From NCBI GenBank assembly GCA_031426215.1, contig JANPKU010000157.1, positions 1 to 34,958 on the forward strand: a stretch of 34,958 nt of DNA. Reading direction: 5' to 3'. The notes beneath the pieces are model-generated. The model worked only from the letters and a program-made list of their open reading frames with translations, searched no databases and was not told the origin of the DNA. This stretch comes from Sva-07 sp031426215 (GTDB taxonomy: Bacteria; Actinomycetota; Acidimicrobiia; Acidimicrobiales; Ilumatobacteraceae). A program made the position numbers and the translations under genes. Of the stretch, positions 27,579 through 34,838 are shown piece by piece. Position 1 is the first letter of the stretch, and every line of letters begins with the position of its first letter.

Positions 27579-28430
27579 GTGTTCGACACGACGACGACCC
27601 TCGATGACGGGCGGACGTTGGCCTTCACCGACATCGGCTCGCCCGACGGTCCTGTCGTGTTCTACTGCCACGGGGCGCCGGGAGGTCGGCTGGAACTCGT
27701 CGGACTCGACGCGGCGTTCGCCGAGGTGGGAGTCAGGGTCCTCACGCCTGACCGTCCCGGCTACGGCGGCTCGACGCCGCTGGCGGGGCGCACCACGGCG
27801 TCGTGGGCTAATGACATCGCTGGCCTCGCCGACCGGCTCGGCGTGGACCGCTTCGGTGTCATCGGGCTGTCGTCGGGTGGGCCGTACGCCGTGGCGTGCG
27901 CCGCCCTGCTGTCCGATCGGGTGTGTGGTGCGGTGATCGCCGCCGGCAACACCGACATGTCCTGGCCCGATGCGAGCGCCGGGTACCTCGAGTCGGAGCT
28001 GACGATCATGGGCCTCGACGACGAGGACGCCGCGGTCGCGTACTGCATCGACCGGTACGGGCCGGACGGGTCGCGGTTCTTCGAGGGCGAGATGGATCTC
28101 GGCGCCACCGACAACGCATGGCTCGCTGTTCCGGACAATGCGACGGCGTTGTTCGCCACGATGGGCGAAGCGTTCCGCCAAGGGGTCACCGGCTACGCCC
28201 ACGACATCACCGTGCAGGGTCGTGCGTGGACGTTCGACCCCGGCTCGATCTCGGTGCCGGTCATCGTCGCCCACGGCGAGGACGACCAGCTGGTCCCGAT
28301 CGCGCACAGCCGCCACACGGCATCGCTGATCCCGAGCGCCGAGCTCCGGATCATCTCCGGGAGTGGACACCTGAGTCTGATCGGAGAATTCCCCGTGTTC
28401 GCTGCAGAACTGGCGGCCTCGCTGCGCTGA
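27579..28430 (+). CDS. Alpha/beta hydrolase
   Basis: About 283 residues. The alpha/beta hydrolase fold shows the oxyanion HGAPGG (about 29-34) and the nucleophile elbow GLSSGGPYA. The acid is probably in HGEDDQLVP and the catalytic His in GSGHLSL near the C-terminus. The triad is complete. There is no signal peptide, so it is cytoplasmic; the substrate (ester, lactone or similar) is unknown. GTG 27579 is chosen on the leaderless promoter pattern, with GTG 27561 as alternative. The frame stays open far upstream through the antisense of the permease gene, but that part is not coding. Confidence 0.88.
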   Translation: MFDTTTTLDDGRTLAFTDIGSPDGPVVFYCHGAPGGRLELVGLDAAFAEVGVRVLTPDRPGYGGSTPLAGRTTASWANDIAGLADRLGVDRFGVIGLSSGGPYAVACAALLSDRVCGAVIAAGNTDMSWPDASAGYLESELTIMGLDDEDAAVAYCIDRYGPDGSRFFEGEMDLGATDNAWLAVPDNATALFATMGEAFRQGVTGYAHDITVQGRAWTFDPGSISVPVIVAHGEDDQLVPIAHSRHTASLIPSAELRIISGSGHLSLIGEFPVFAAELAASLR

Positions 28431-28508
28431 TCGGTGGCGGATGTGCCAGTGGACACTCGATTGCCTTGCCATGGAGCGCGGTGTTCCGACCACGGTTCAT
28501 CACACGCA

Positions 28509-28560
28509 TCAGCCGGGTTGTCTCTCACGAAACCGCCTCGAGAATTGACAACCCGACTGA
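28509..28560. repeat. Long stem-loop after the hydrolase gene
   Basis: TCAGCCGGGTTGTC (28509-28522) pairs with GACAACCCGACTGA (28547-28560) with one mismatch. TCTC/GAGA inside can extend the stem. It lies 78 nt after the hydrolase stop and just beyond the 3' end of the minus-strand remnant. It could terminate either transcript, though there is no T-run. Confidence 0.6.
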
Positions 28561-28583
28561 TGACGGATGGACGCAGCGCTCGG

Positions 28584-28799
28584 CTACTTGGTGGCCAGAA
28601 TCGAGAGTGCGGCGCTCTCCACTGATGAGTTCGACGTTCCACCCTCGTTACATTCGACGATGACCGTGTGGACGCCTGCACCCACGGCGAACACCTGGGT
28701 CGACGTCAACACGCCCTGATTACCGAGTGAAGCGGAGAGAGCGATGGACTGGCGAAGGCCGTACAAGCCGTCGACGTTTGCGCTGCGGAACGGTCGGGA
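28584..28799 (-). pseudogene. 3' remnant of a secreted or surface protein gene
   Basis: Open for 71 codons on the minus strand after an in-frame TGA (28800-28802), ending at TAG 28584. The encoded pattern (VFAVGAGVHTVIVEC followed by ESAALSILATK) resembles the C-terminal beta-strands of secreted or phage-like beta-rich proteins. No start codon with a ribosome site is obvious, and the expected N-terminal part is missing. The alternatives are a small intact gene from TTG 28766 or chance. Hairpin elements flank it on both sides. Confidence 0.4.
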
Positions 28800-28833
28800 T
28801 CAAGCAAACTACGTCCACGGCCTGGGGATCAAT

Positions 28834-28866
28834 ATGAACCCTCGGGGTCAGACCCCCGAGTTTCAT
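28834..28866. repeat. GGGGTCAGACCCC palindromic element, copy 2
   Basis: The core at 28844-28856 is extended by CTC/GAG and then ATGAA/TTCAT arms, making a hairpin of about 33 nt. It shares only the core with copy 1 (18623-18653), yet both have complementary flanks. Confidence 0.7.
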
Positions 28867-28943
28867 TTGCGTCAACGACCGGGCCGTGAGCGGGCTGAAC
28901 GATGCCCGGCGCTCCGCTGCTCATCGGCCTACACGAAAACGCC

Positions 28944-28949
28944 TAGTGT
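28944..28949 (+). promoter_or_regulatory. -10 element of a leaderless promoter (cyclic-nucleotide-binding gene)
   Basis: TAGTGT lies 7 nt before the ATG at 28957. There is no Shine-Dalgarno sequence. Confidence 0.5.
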
Positions 28950-28956
28950 GTGACAC

Positions 28957-29382
28957 ATGGCGAGCAAAAAGGATCATCTGGACACGCTTCGTGGAGTGTC
29001 ACTCTTCAGCGGCTGCAACAACAAGGAACTCGAAAAGGTCGCCAAGGCCACCGACGAGATCCGAATGACGGCCGGCACCCTGATCGTCGACCAGGGACAG
29101 ACCGGACGCGAAGCGTTCGTCGTACTCGATGGTGAGGTCGAGATCAAACGCAACGGTCGCAAGGTCGCGAACGTCGGCCCCGGATCGGTCGTCGGCGAAT
29201 TGTCGCTGCTCGACCACGGTCCGCGCACCGCCACCGCGATCTGCGTGACCGACTGCACGCTGATGGTGATCGACCAACGCCGGTTCCTCGGCGTGATCGA
29301 CTCGGTCCCGGCGATCTCACACAAGCTGCTCGCGAGCCTCGCAGCACGCATCCGCGATCTCGATCGCCAGTACTTCGGCTGA
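28957..29382 (+). CDS. Single-domain cyclic nucleotide-binding protein
   Basis: A 141-residue stand-alone cNMP-binding (CAP_ED) domain. The beta-roll (TLIVDQGQTGREAFVVLDGE) is followed by the phosphate-binding cassette VGELSLLDHGPRTATA, which keeps the Glu and Arg that contact the cyclic phosphate ribose, and C-terminal helices. There is no DNA-binding helix-turn-helix, so it is not a CRP-type regulator by itself; it may act by protein contact. It is followed by the palindromic element (copy B) and the iron-sulfur oxidoreductase gene. Confidence 0.9.
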   Translation: MASKKDHLDTLRGVSLFSGCNNKELEKVAKATDEIRMTAGTLIVDQGQTGREAFVVLDGEVEIKRNGRKVANVGPGSVVGELSLLDHGPRTATAICVTDCTLMVIDQRRFLGVIDSVPAISHKLLASLAARIRDLDRQYFG

Positions 29383-29393
29383 GACGAGCGCAT

Positions 29394-29446
29394 GTTGGAG
29401 ATGTGCCTATGGACTCGGCGTAGCCAGTCCCGAGCACATCTCCAAC
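29394..29446. repeat. Palindromic element, copy B (intergenic)
   Basis: Perfect 13-bp arms, GTTGGAGATGTGC (29394-29406) and its complement (29434-29446), enclose a 27-nt centre with GGACTCGGCGTA and AGTCCCGA. It is nearly identical to copy A at 1574-1626. The one change within the arms (C to G at the fourth position) is matched by the complementary change in the opposite arm. It lies 11 nt after the cyclic-nucleotide-binding gene, so it may also serve as its terminator. Confidence 0.85.
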
Positions 29447-29477
29447 ACCGGACATGACCGCCTGCGACGTCAACGAC

Positions 29478-29483
29478 TATCGT
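29478..29483 (+). promoter_or_regulatory. -10 element for the iron-sulfur oxidoreductase gene
   Basis: TATCGT lies 10 nt before the ATG at 29494, giving at most a few nt of leader. Confidence 0.4.
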
Positions 29484-29493
29484 CGCGGGCTAC

Positions 29494-31785
29494 ATGAGCA
29501 GCGAACCCGCCACCACTGCGTCCGGCCAGCCCAAGCCGCCAGTTCGCGTCAAGCCCCATCAGCTCGCCCTGGTGCTCGGCATCTCGATGGGCATCTTCAT
29601 CCTGGTGTCCGGCGTCCTGCCGCAGATCACCGGCTGGGAGAACGACAACGAGGTCCACCGCACGGTGTTCGGTGGCATCCCGGGCCCGATCCAGATCGCG
29701 TTCTACACCGTCGTTCCCGTGATGGTGATCTGGGGCGCCTTCATGTTCGCCAACCGCATGAAGAACTGGGAGCGCGGCACCCCCGCACAGCGCCACACCA
29801 CCAGGAAGAACGCAGCGCAACGCCTCAAGGACTTCCGCGCCGGCGCCTACATGCAGACACTGTTGCGCGACGCCGGCGCCGGCCTCATGCACTCGATGAT
29901 CTACTTCGGGTTCCTCGTGCTGCTCGGCGTCACGACCGTGCTCGAAGTCGACCATCAGATGCCCGAGGCCCTGAAGTTCCTCCACGGCACCACCTACAAG
30001 GCGTACGCATTCGTCGGTGACGCCGCCGGACTCGTCTACCTCACCGGCATCGTGTGGGCGATCGTGCGGCGTTACGTGCAACGCCCCTACCGCATCCGTA
30101 TCAAGTCGAAGCCCGAGCACGCGGCCATCCTCGGCACGTTCTTCGTGCTGGGCGTCACCGGGTTCACCTCCGAGATGTTCCGCATCGCCGACAACGGCAT
30201 GCCGGACTACGAGAAGTGGAGCTTCATCGGCTATCCGCTCGCCACCCTCGTCGACGGCTGGTCGGTCGACTCGCTCGCCACGTGGCACCAGTGGATGTGG
30301 ATCGTGCACGTCGCCAGCTTCATCGCCTTCCTCGCGCTGCTGCCGCTCACGATGCTGCGCCACATCTTCACCTCGCCGCTCAACATGTACCTCAAGGACA
30401 AGGACCGGCCCAAGGGTGCAATGCGGCCGATGCCGAACCTCGAGGAGACCGAGCTCGAGAGCTTCGGCGCCTCCACCATCGAAGACTTCACCTGGAAGCA
30501 GCTCCTCGACCTCGACGCCTGCACGATGTGCGGACGCTGCACCAGCGTGTGCCCCGCGCACGCCACCGGCAAGTCGCTCGACCCTCGCGAAATCGTGTTG
30601 AAGGCCGGCGAAGTGATGGCCGCCACCGGCTCTCCCGTCGTGTCGCCGCCGCTCGGCACCGTCGCCGAGATCAAGGTCAGCGCCAACTCGCTGTTCGAGC
30701 GCATCACCGCCGAAGAGATCTGGGCGTGCACCACCTGTAAGGCGTGCGACGAGATCTGCCCGGTCAACATCGAGATCACCGACAAGATCTTCGACATGCG
30801 GCGCTACCTGTCGCTGATGGAATCGAACTTCCCCGCCGAGCTGGGCAACGCCTACCGAGCAATGGAGAACCAGTCGAACCCGTGGGGCATGAACCAGGGC
30901 GAGCGCGGCGACTGGGCCGACGGCATCGACGGCGTCACCATCGTCGATCCGGGCGAGGCCCTCACATCGGAGTACCTGTACTGGGTCGGCTGCGCCGGTT
31001 CGTTCGACGACAAGAACAAGAAGGTCACCCAGGCCATGGCCGCGCTGCTGCGGCGGGCGGGCATCGACGTGTCGATCCTCGGACCGTCCGAGATGTGCAC
31101 CGGCGACTCGGCTCGCCGGTCGGGCAACGAGTACCTGTTCCAGATGCTCGCCCAGCCCAACGTCGAGATGCTCAACGGCATGGGCGTGAAGAAGATCATC
31201 ACGCAGTGCCCGCACTGCTTCAACACGTTGCTCAACGAGTACCCGCAGGTGGGCGGTCACTTCGAAGTGATCCACCACACGCAGTTGCTCGAGCAACTCA
31301 TCGAGTCGGGTCAGCTCGACGTGAGCGACGCCACCCTCGAAGAACGCATCACCTATCACGACTCGTGCTACCTCGGTCGCCACAACGACGTGTACCTCGC
31401 ACCGCGCAAGGTGGTGGCCTCGATCAAGGGTGTCGAGGTGGTCGAGATGCCGCGCAACGGCACCAAGGGCATGTGCTGCGGCGCCGGCGGCGCCCGCATG
31501 TGGATGGAGGAGAACACGGGCACGAAGGTGAACGACGAGCGCGCCGCCGAGGCGATCTCCACCGGCGCCAGCCGGGTCGCTACGGCGTGTCCGTTCTGCT
31601 ACATCATGCTCGACGACGGGGTGAAGGGTGCCGGCTACGAGGAGGACCAGGTGCGCGTGGCCGACATCTCGATCCACCTCCTCGAAGCGATCCAAGCCGG
31701 TGAAGCCAAGCGCCACGCCGAGGAGCCACCGCTCGCCGGAGGATGGGACACCACCGAGCCGATGACCCCCGTCGCCGGCGACTGA
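29494..31785 (+). CDS. EtfD/HdrD-like membrane iron-sulfur oxidoreductase
   Basis: A 763-residue fusion. The N-terminal membrane part has about five or six helices (about 20-300), like the NarI/HdrE cytochrome b-type subunit. A ferredoxin-like module has two 4Fe-4S cluster motifs, C343-x2-C-x2-C-x3-C (CTMCGRCTSVCP) and C412-x2-C-x2-C-x3-C (CTTCKACDEICP). Two CCG domains (VGCAGSF about 503, CPHC 572-575; MCCGAGGARMW 661-662, CPFC 699-702) complete it and bind non-cubane clusters in HdrB/D. This matches actinobacterial EtfD (Rv0338c type), which passes electrons from electron-transfer flavoprotein to menaquinone during fatty-acid oxidation. No etfAB genes are nearby, so that role is inferred from the family. 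It is followed by a strong hairpin. Confidence 0.88.
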   Translation: MSSEPATTASGQPKPPVRVKPHQLALVLGISMGIFILVSGVLPQITGWENDNEVHRTVFGGIPGPIQIAFYTVVPVMVIWGAFMFANRMKNWERGTPAQRHTTRKNAAQRLKDFRAGAYMQTLLRDAGAGLMHSMIYFGFLVLLGVTTVLEVDHQMPEALKFLHGTTYKAYAFVGDAAGLVYLTGIVWAIVRRYVQRPYRIRIKSKPEHAAILGTFFVLGVTGFTSEMFRIADNGMPDYEKWSFIGYPLATLVDGWSVDSLATWHQWMWIVHVASFIAFLALLPLTMLRHIFTSPLNMYLKDKDRPKGAMRPMPNLEETELESFGASTIEDFTWKQLLDLDACTMCGRCTSVCPAHATGKSLDPREIVLKAGEVMAATGSPVVSPPLGTVAEIKVSANSLFERITAEEIWACTTCKACDEICPVNIEITDKIFDMRRYLSLMESNFPAELGNAYRAMENQSNPWGMNQGERGDWADGIDGVTIVDPGEALTSEYLYWVGCAGSFDDKNKKVTQAMAALLRRAGIDVSILGPSEMCTGDSARRSGNEYLFQMLAQPNVEMLNGMGVKKIITQCPHCFNTLLNEYPQVGGHFEVIHHTQLLEQLIESGQLDVSDATLEERITYHDSCYLGRHNDVYLAPRKVVASIKGVEVVEMPRNGTKGMCCGAGGARMWMEENTGTKVNDERAAEAISTGASRVATACPFCYIMLDDGVKGAGYEEDQVRVADISIHLLEAIQAGEAKRHAEEPPLAGGWDTTEPMTPVAGD

Positions 31786-31796
31786 CCTCATCCAAC

Positions 31797-31850
31797 CCTC
31801 ACACCCACATCACGCCCCACACCCCCCACCCCCCACACCCACAACCCCGT
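31797..31850. repeat. C/A-rich low-complexity tract
   Basis: Mostly CCCCAC and CACACCC words between convergent genes, with no coding potential on either strand. It may be a spacer prone to slippage. Confidence 0.5.
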
Positions 31851-31861
31851 TTGCGTACAGA

Positions 31862-31885
31862 TTCCGGTGGGACGGCCCACCGGAA
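31862..31885. terminator. Bidirectional hairpin between convergent genes
   Basis: TTCCGGTGGG, loop ACGG, CCCACCGGAA form a perfect 10-bp stem 77 nt after the oxidoreductase stop and 39 nt beyond the methyltransferase stop. It is placed to end both transcripts, though without a T-run. Confidence 0.7.
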
Positions 31886-31924
31886 ATGCAACCCAAACGT
31901 GATGGTTGGCGCCGGCCCGGAGCG

Positions 31925-32467
31925 CTAGGGGGCGACTGCGCTGAGCGCGCGACGTTCCACCCGCAACCGAGTGCGCAGGACGGCGGCGTTGGCAACCGTC
32001 GCCCACGCTGCTGTGCGCCAGGCGCCGAGCATCAACGGAGCAGCAGCGATCTCGGCGACCACTGCGATGTAGTTCGGGTGATCGAGGTGGCGGTACGGGC
32101 CAACGGCAATCGGTGGCTCGTCCGGCGGGACGAGCACTCGGGTGCTCCAGCGGTCGCCGAGCGACGCGATCGCCCAGTAGCGAAGTGGCTGAGCCGCAAC
32201 GAACACGCCGAGGGCGGCCGCGCGAACCGGTGTCGGCACAGAGTCGGTCCGACGGCCTTCGAGGAGCATGCTGGCGAGCCAACCGACGTGGAGCGCCACC
32301 ATCGCCGGATAATGCGACTGCCCGAACTCGACGGCCCCACGTCCGCGGAGCCGACGTTCGTTGCGCTTCGACCAGCCGAGTTCGCCGAGACGCTGGAGGG
32401 CCAAGCACGCCACAGTGAGCTTGACCAGCCGCGAGCGTCGCGACGACCCTGCGCAAGCGAACTTCAC
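31925..32467 (-). CDS. ICMT-family methyltransferase beside a type III PKS
   Basis: About 180 residues with several membrane helices and the ICMT/PEMT signature GPYRHLDHPNYIAVVAEIAA (about 134-153), which binds S-adenosylmethionine and the membrane substrate. Bacterial ICMT-like proteins next to type III polyketide synthases (SrsB, BpsB) methylate alkylresorcinols or alkylpyrones. The GTG at 32467 overlaps the PKS stop by 4 nt (GTGA); GTG 32470 is an alternative. It is the last gene of the operon, followed by the 31862 hairpin. Confidence 0.9.
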   Translation of the reverse strand: MKFACAGSSRRSRLVKLTVACLALQRLGELGWSKRNERRLRGRGAVEFGQSHYPAMVALHVGWLASMLLEGRRTDSVPTPVRAAALGVFVAAQPLRYWAIASLGDRWSTRVLVPPDEPPIAVGPYRHLDHPNYIAVVAEIAAAPLMLGAWRTAAWATVANAAVLRTRLRVERRALSAVAP

Positions 32468-33558
32468 CACTGCAGAACCACGTGTTCGGCGGCGAAACCG
32501 GGACCCATCGCCGACACGAGCGCGAGATCACCTGCGACCGGGCCGTCGCCGGACGCGCTCGCGGCCGCATCCAACGCCTCGCGGAGCACGAACAACGCCG
32601 TGGGGGCCGACATGTTGCCGTGGGTTCGCAGCACATCGCGCGACCAGTGCAGCTGTGATGCGTCGAGCGGAAGCACCTCGAGATAGGCGTCGAGCACCTT
32701 CGCTCCACCGGGATGCAAGAGGAAGTGGTCGAGGTCGGACACGGCGACGCCCGCACGTTCGCAGACCGTCTCCACGCTTGCAGCAAATCGCTCGCGAACG
32801 AGTTGCGGAACGCTCCGGGCGAGCACCACTTCGAGCCCGCGATCGGTGAACTCGAAACCCATCACGTCCTCCGTCTGCGGCCACAGAACGGAGCTGTCTG
32901 TAACGATCCTCGGACCGCCCCGTGCACCCTCGACCCGATCGCCCCCGACGAGCACGGCGGCCGCACCATCGGCGAACAGACTCGTCGACACGAAGTTGGC
33001 CTTCGACCAGTCGTCGCCCTGGAAGGTGAGCCCGCACAGCTCGGTGGCCACGAGGAGGATCGCCCGATCCGGATCGGCGCGAGCGAACGTGCCGGCACGC
33101 GCCAGCCCACCGACACCACCGGCGCATCCATGACCGAACGTGGCATCACGACGGACGTCGGGAGCGCATCCGAGCGCCAATGCAAGTCGGGCGTCGAGCG
33201 ACGGCGTCGCCATCCCCGTGGTGGACACGAAGAGCACCGTGCCGACGTCGCCGGCGTCGACCTTGGCGTCGGCGAGGGCTCGCCGGGCCGCGTCAATCGA
33301 GAGCGACAGTGCGTGACGAACGTACAGATCGTTGCGCTCACCGAAGCTGTGGGACTCGTCGAACCAGTCAGCGGGAACGCAGAAGTGACGCTGCTCGACG
33401 CCGGCATGATCGAACACGGGAAGCAGACGTTCGATGTCCGGGTGGTGACGGCCGAACATGCGACCAGCGAACTCGCGTGCCTGCGCCTGGGTCACCACGT
33501 GCTCGGGCACCGCGGTGCCGACGCCGAGAATCCGGGGTGCAGCGTCAGCGGTCATCAT
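32464..33558 (-). CDS. Type III polyketide synthase (chalcone synthase-like)
   Basis: A 364-residue homodimeric type III PKS. The catalytic triad is visible: Cys145 in GHGCAGG, His282 in HFLLHPGGAKV and Asn315 in THGNMSAPTALFVL, matching Cys-His-Asn of chalcone synthase. It would condense a starter acyl-CoA with malonyl-CoA units to a resorcinol, pyrone or similar. The ATG overlaps the nitroreductase stop (ATGA) and the stop overlaps the methyltransferase start. With a membrane methyltransferase as partner, a long-chain phenolic or pyrone lipid is the likely product. Confidence 0.94.
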   Translation of the reverse strand: MMTADAAPRILGVGTAVPEHVVTQAQAREFAGRMFGRHHPDIERLLPVFDHAGVEQRHFCVPADWFDESHSFGERNDLYVRHALSLSIDAARRALADAKVDAGDVGTVLFVSTTGMATPSLDARLALALGCAPDVRRDATFGHGCAGGVGGLARAGTFARADPDRAILLVATELCGLTFQGDDWSKANFVSTSLFADGAAAVLVGGDRVEGARGGPRIVTDSSVLWPQTEDVMGFEFTDRGLEVVLARSVPQLVRERFAASVETVCERAGVAVSDLDHFLLHPGGAKVLDAYLEVLPLDASQLHWSRDVLRTHGNMSAPTALFVLREALDAAASASGDGPVAGDLALVSAMGPGFAAEHVVLQW

Positions 33559-34343
33559 TCGGCGTCCGGCTCCGGTGTCGCACACGAATTTCGGAACACG
33601 TACTGCGAGCGGCGTTTGCGATGCCGGCTCGACCAGTCGATCGGTGGACGTTCGGCCTGCTCGTCGACGTAGCCGACGCGGTAGAGCGCCATCAGCTCCA
33701 GCCCGTCGGGTACCTCGAGCATCTCGACGAGGCGAGACCACTGGTCCGGCACCTCCATCGGGAACGAGATGAACTGGATCCCCATCCCCAGCTCGGCGGT
33801 GGTGAGCCACAGGTTCTCCATCGCGGCGCCGAGCCCGAACACCGAATAGAAGCCGGACAGTTCGCCAGGCCGGTACTCCTCGGTGTCGAGCAGCGCAGCG
33901 ATCACCAGCGGCGCGCCGTCGACCAGTTCACGATTTGCATCGGCGAGCGTGTCGGGCACACCGAGGCGGTTCATCACCTTGGTGGCGGTGTCGGTGAACA
34001 CCAAGCGGCGGAATGGTCGGAGCGCTCGGGGCAGCTGGTCGAACAAGATGCCGTCGCGACGCTCGTCCATCTCGGCCTCGGAGAATCGAAAGAACTTGCG
34101 GTAGCGGGTGAAGAACTCGCCGGCTCGGAACACGCGACGCATGCTCTCGGCGCTGATGTCGGCGATGAGGCTGATGCGTTCCGGATCGTCGATCAGCACG
34201 AACCGCCATGGCTGGCTGTTGAAGTGCGACGGCGCCATGCCGGCGGCCTCGACGAGGCGGTGCTGGTGTTCCAACGACACCGGCCGGGTCGACACCGGAC
34301 CGTTGGTGGTCTGGCGTCGTCGCACCACCTCGAAGAACTCCAT
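33555..34343 (-). CDS. Nitroreductase-family flavoprotein
   Basis: About 262 residues. The FMN-binding nitroreductase fold has a basic N-terminal RRRQTTNGPVSTRPV, then APSHFNSQPWRFVLI (about 47-61), and in the second half SGFYSVFGLGAAMENLWLTTA and LGMGIQFISFP. It is probably an NAD(P)H-dependent oxidoreductase. As first gene of the operon with the type III PKS and methyltransferase it may oxidise or reduce the polyketide product, in the place that a flavoprotein hydroxylase (SrsC) has in Streptomyces. ATG 34343 is chosen because TACGTT lies 8 nt upstream. Confidence 0.88.
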   Translation of the reverse strand: MEFFEVVRRRQTTNGPVSTRPVSLEHQHRLVEAAGMAPSHFNSQPWRFVLIDDPERISLIADISAESMRRVFRAGEFFTRYRKFFRFSEAEMDERRDGILFDQLPRALRPFRRLVFTDTATKVMNRLGVPDTLADANRELVDGAPLVIAALLDTEEYRPGELSGFYSVFGLGAAMENLWLTTAELGMGIQFISFPMEVPDQWSRLVEMLEVPDGLELMALYRVGYVDEQAERPPIDWSSRHRKRRSQYVFRNSCATPEPDAE

Positions 34344-34351
34344 GAACCCGC

Positions 34352-34357
34352 AACGTA
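34352..34357 (-). promoter_or_regulatory. -10 element of a leaderless-type promoter (nitroreductase-PKS-ICMT operon)
   Basis: On the minus strand, TACGTT lies 8 nt before the ATG at 34343. The 98-nt divergent spacer also carries the promoter at 34430. Confidence 0.4.
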
Positions 34358-34429
34358 CCCGTCCTCCATGAGCGACCACCCCACGTGGTCCGTATTCGAC
34401 GATCGGTCAGCCGACCACACACCCCGGGG

Positions 34430-34435
34430 TACCGT
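34430..34435 (+). promoter_or_regulatory. -10 element of a leaderless promoter (small membrane protein)
   Basis: TACCGT lies 6 nt before the GTG at 34442. Confidence 0.45.
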
Positions 34436-34441
34436 CGGAGT

Positions 34442-34777
34442 GTGACCTCGTGGCAGCACCTCAGTGTCGGCGCCACCCTCGCTGCGTCGACGCTGCTCGG
34501 TACGAGCGTGCGAACGGGACGGCTCGACCTCGGTCGGCACCACTGGCTCCACCACGCGCTCTACGCATCCACGTTGGCCAGCGCCGCAGGGGCGACCGTG
34601 GTCGACGGGATCAACGGGCGCGCGACGTGGCCGATCGCAGCAGTGACCCTCGGTGTGTTGGCGCTCCTGCCGGCCACGAAAGGTGGTTCGAGTGCGCACA
34701 TCGGTGTCGCCGCAGCTGCGTCGACCGTGTTCGTCGTCGGCACGATCGCTGTGACTCGCCGAGCAACGAACCCGTAG
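34442..34777 (+). CDS. Small membrane protein of unknown function
   Basis: A 111-residue protein that I do not recognise. Four hydrophobic segments (about 5-21, 34-52, 60-74 and 82-103) rich in Ala, Val and Thr, with a His pair (GRHHWLHHALYA) after the first, suggest a four-helix membrane protein. It ends in a basic TRRATNP tail. It diverges from the polyketide operon and may share control with it. The GTG start is supported by the -10 box 6 nt upstream. Confidence 0.6.
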   Translation: MTSWQHLSVGATLAASTLLGTSVRTGRLDLGRHHWLHHALYASTLASAAGATVVDGINGRATWPIAAVTLGVLALLPATKGGSSAHIGVAAAASTVFVVGTIAVTRRATNP

Positions 34778-34825
34778 TCGAGCGGATCGTCCGTCGGTCT
34801 CGGTAACTCTGTGACACCCCCTGTT

Positions 34826-34831
34826 TATGGT
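34826..34831 (+). promoter_or_regulatory. -10 element of a leaderless promoter (gene at the right edge)
   Basis: TATGGT lies 7 nt before the ATG at 34839. Confidence 0.45.
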
Positions 34832-34838
34832 GGGATGC

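Larger units (their letters stand above)
28431..28956. other. Gene-poor stretch with hairpins and a decayed frame
   Basis: 526 nt without an intact gene. It holds a 52-nt stem-loop (28509-28560), a minus-strand reading-frame remnant (28584-28799), a GGGGTCAGACCCC palindrome (28834-28866) and the promoter of the cyclic-nucleotide-binding gene. Its composition is slightly less GC-rich than its surroundings. Confidence 0.6.

Noticed and set aside
28433..28455. GATGTGCCAGTGGAC resembles the left arm of the palindromic element
   Set aside because: Only about 10-12 bases match and there is no right arm, so it is probably coincidence.
28744..28953. Plus-strand 69-codon frame in the gene-poor stretch
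   Set aside because: It reads through the GGGGTCAGACCCC hairpin, overlaps the downstream promoter and has no recognisable protein pattern.
29470..31791. A 773-codon open frame antisense to the EtfD-like gene
   Set aside because: Same cause. Its His/Asp/Val-rich composition is that of a complement of conserved Fe-S coding sequence.
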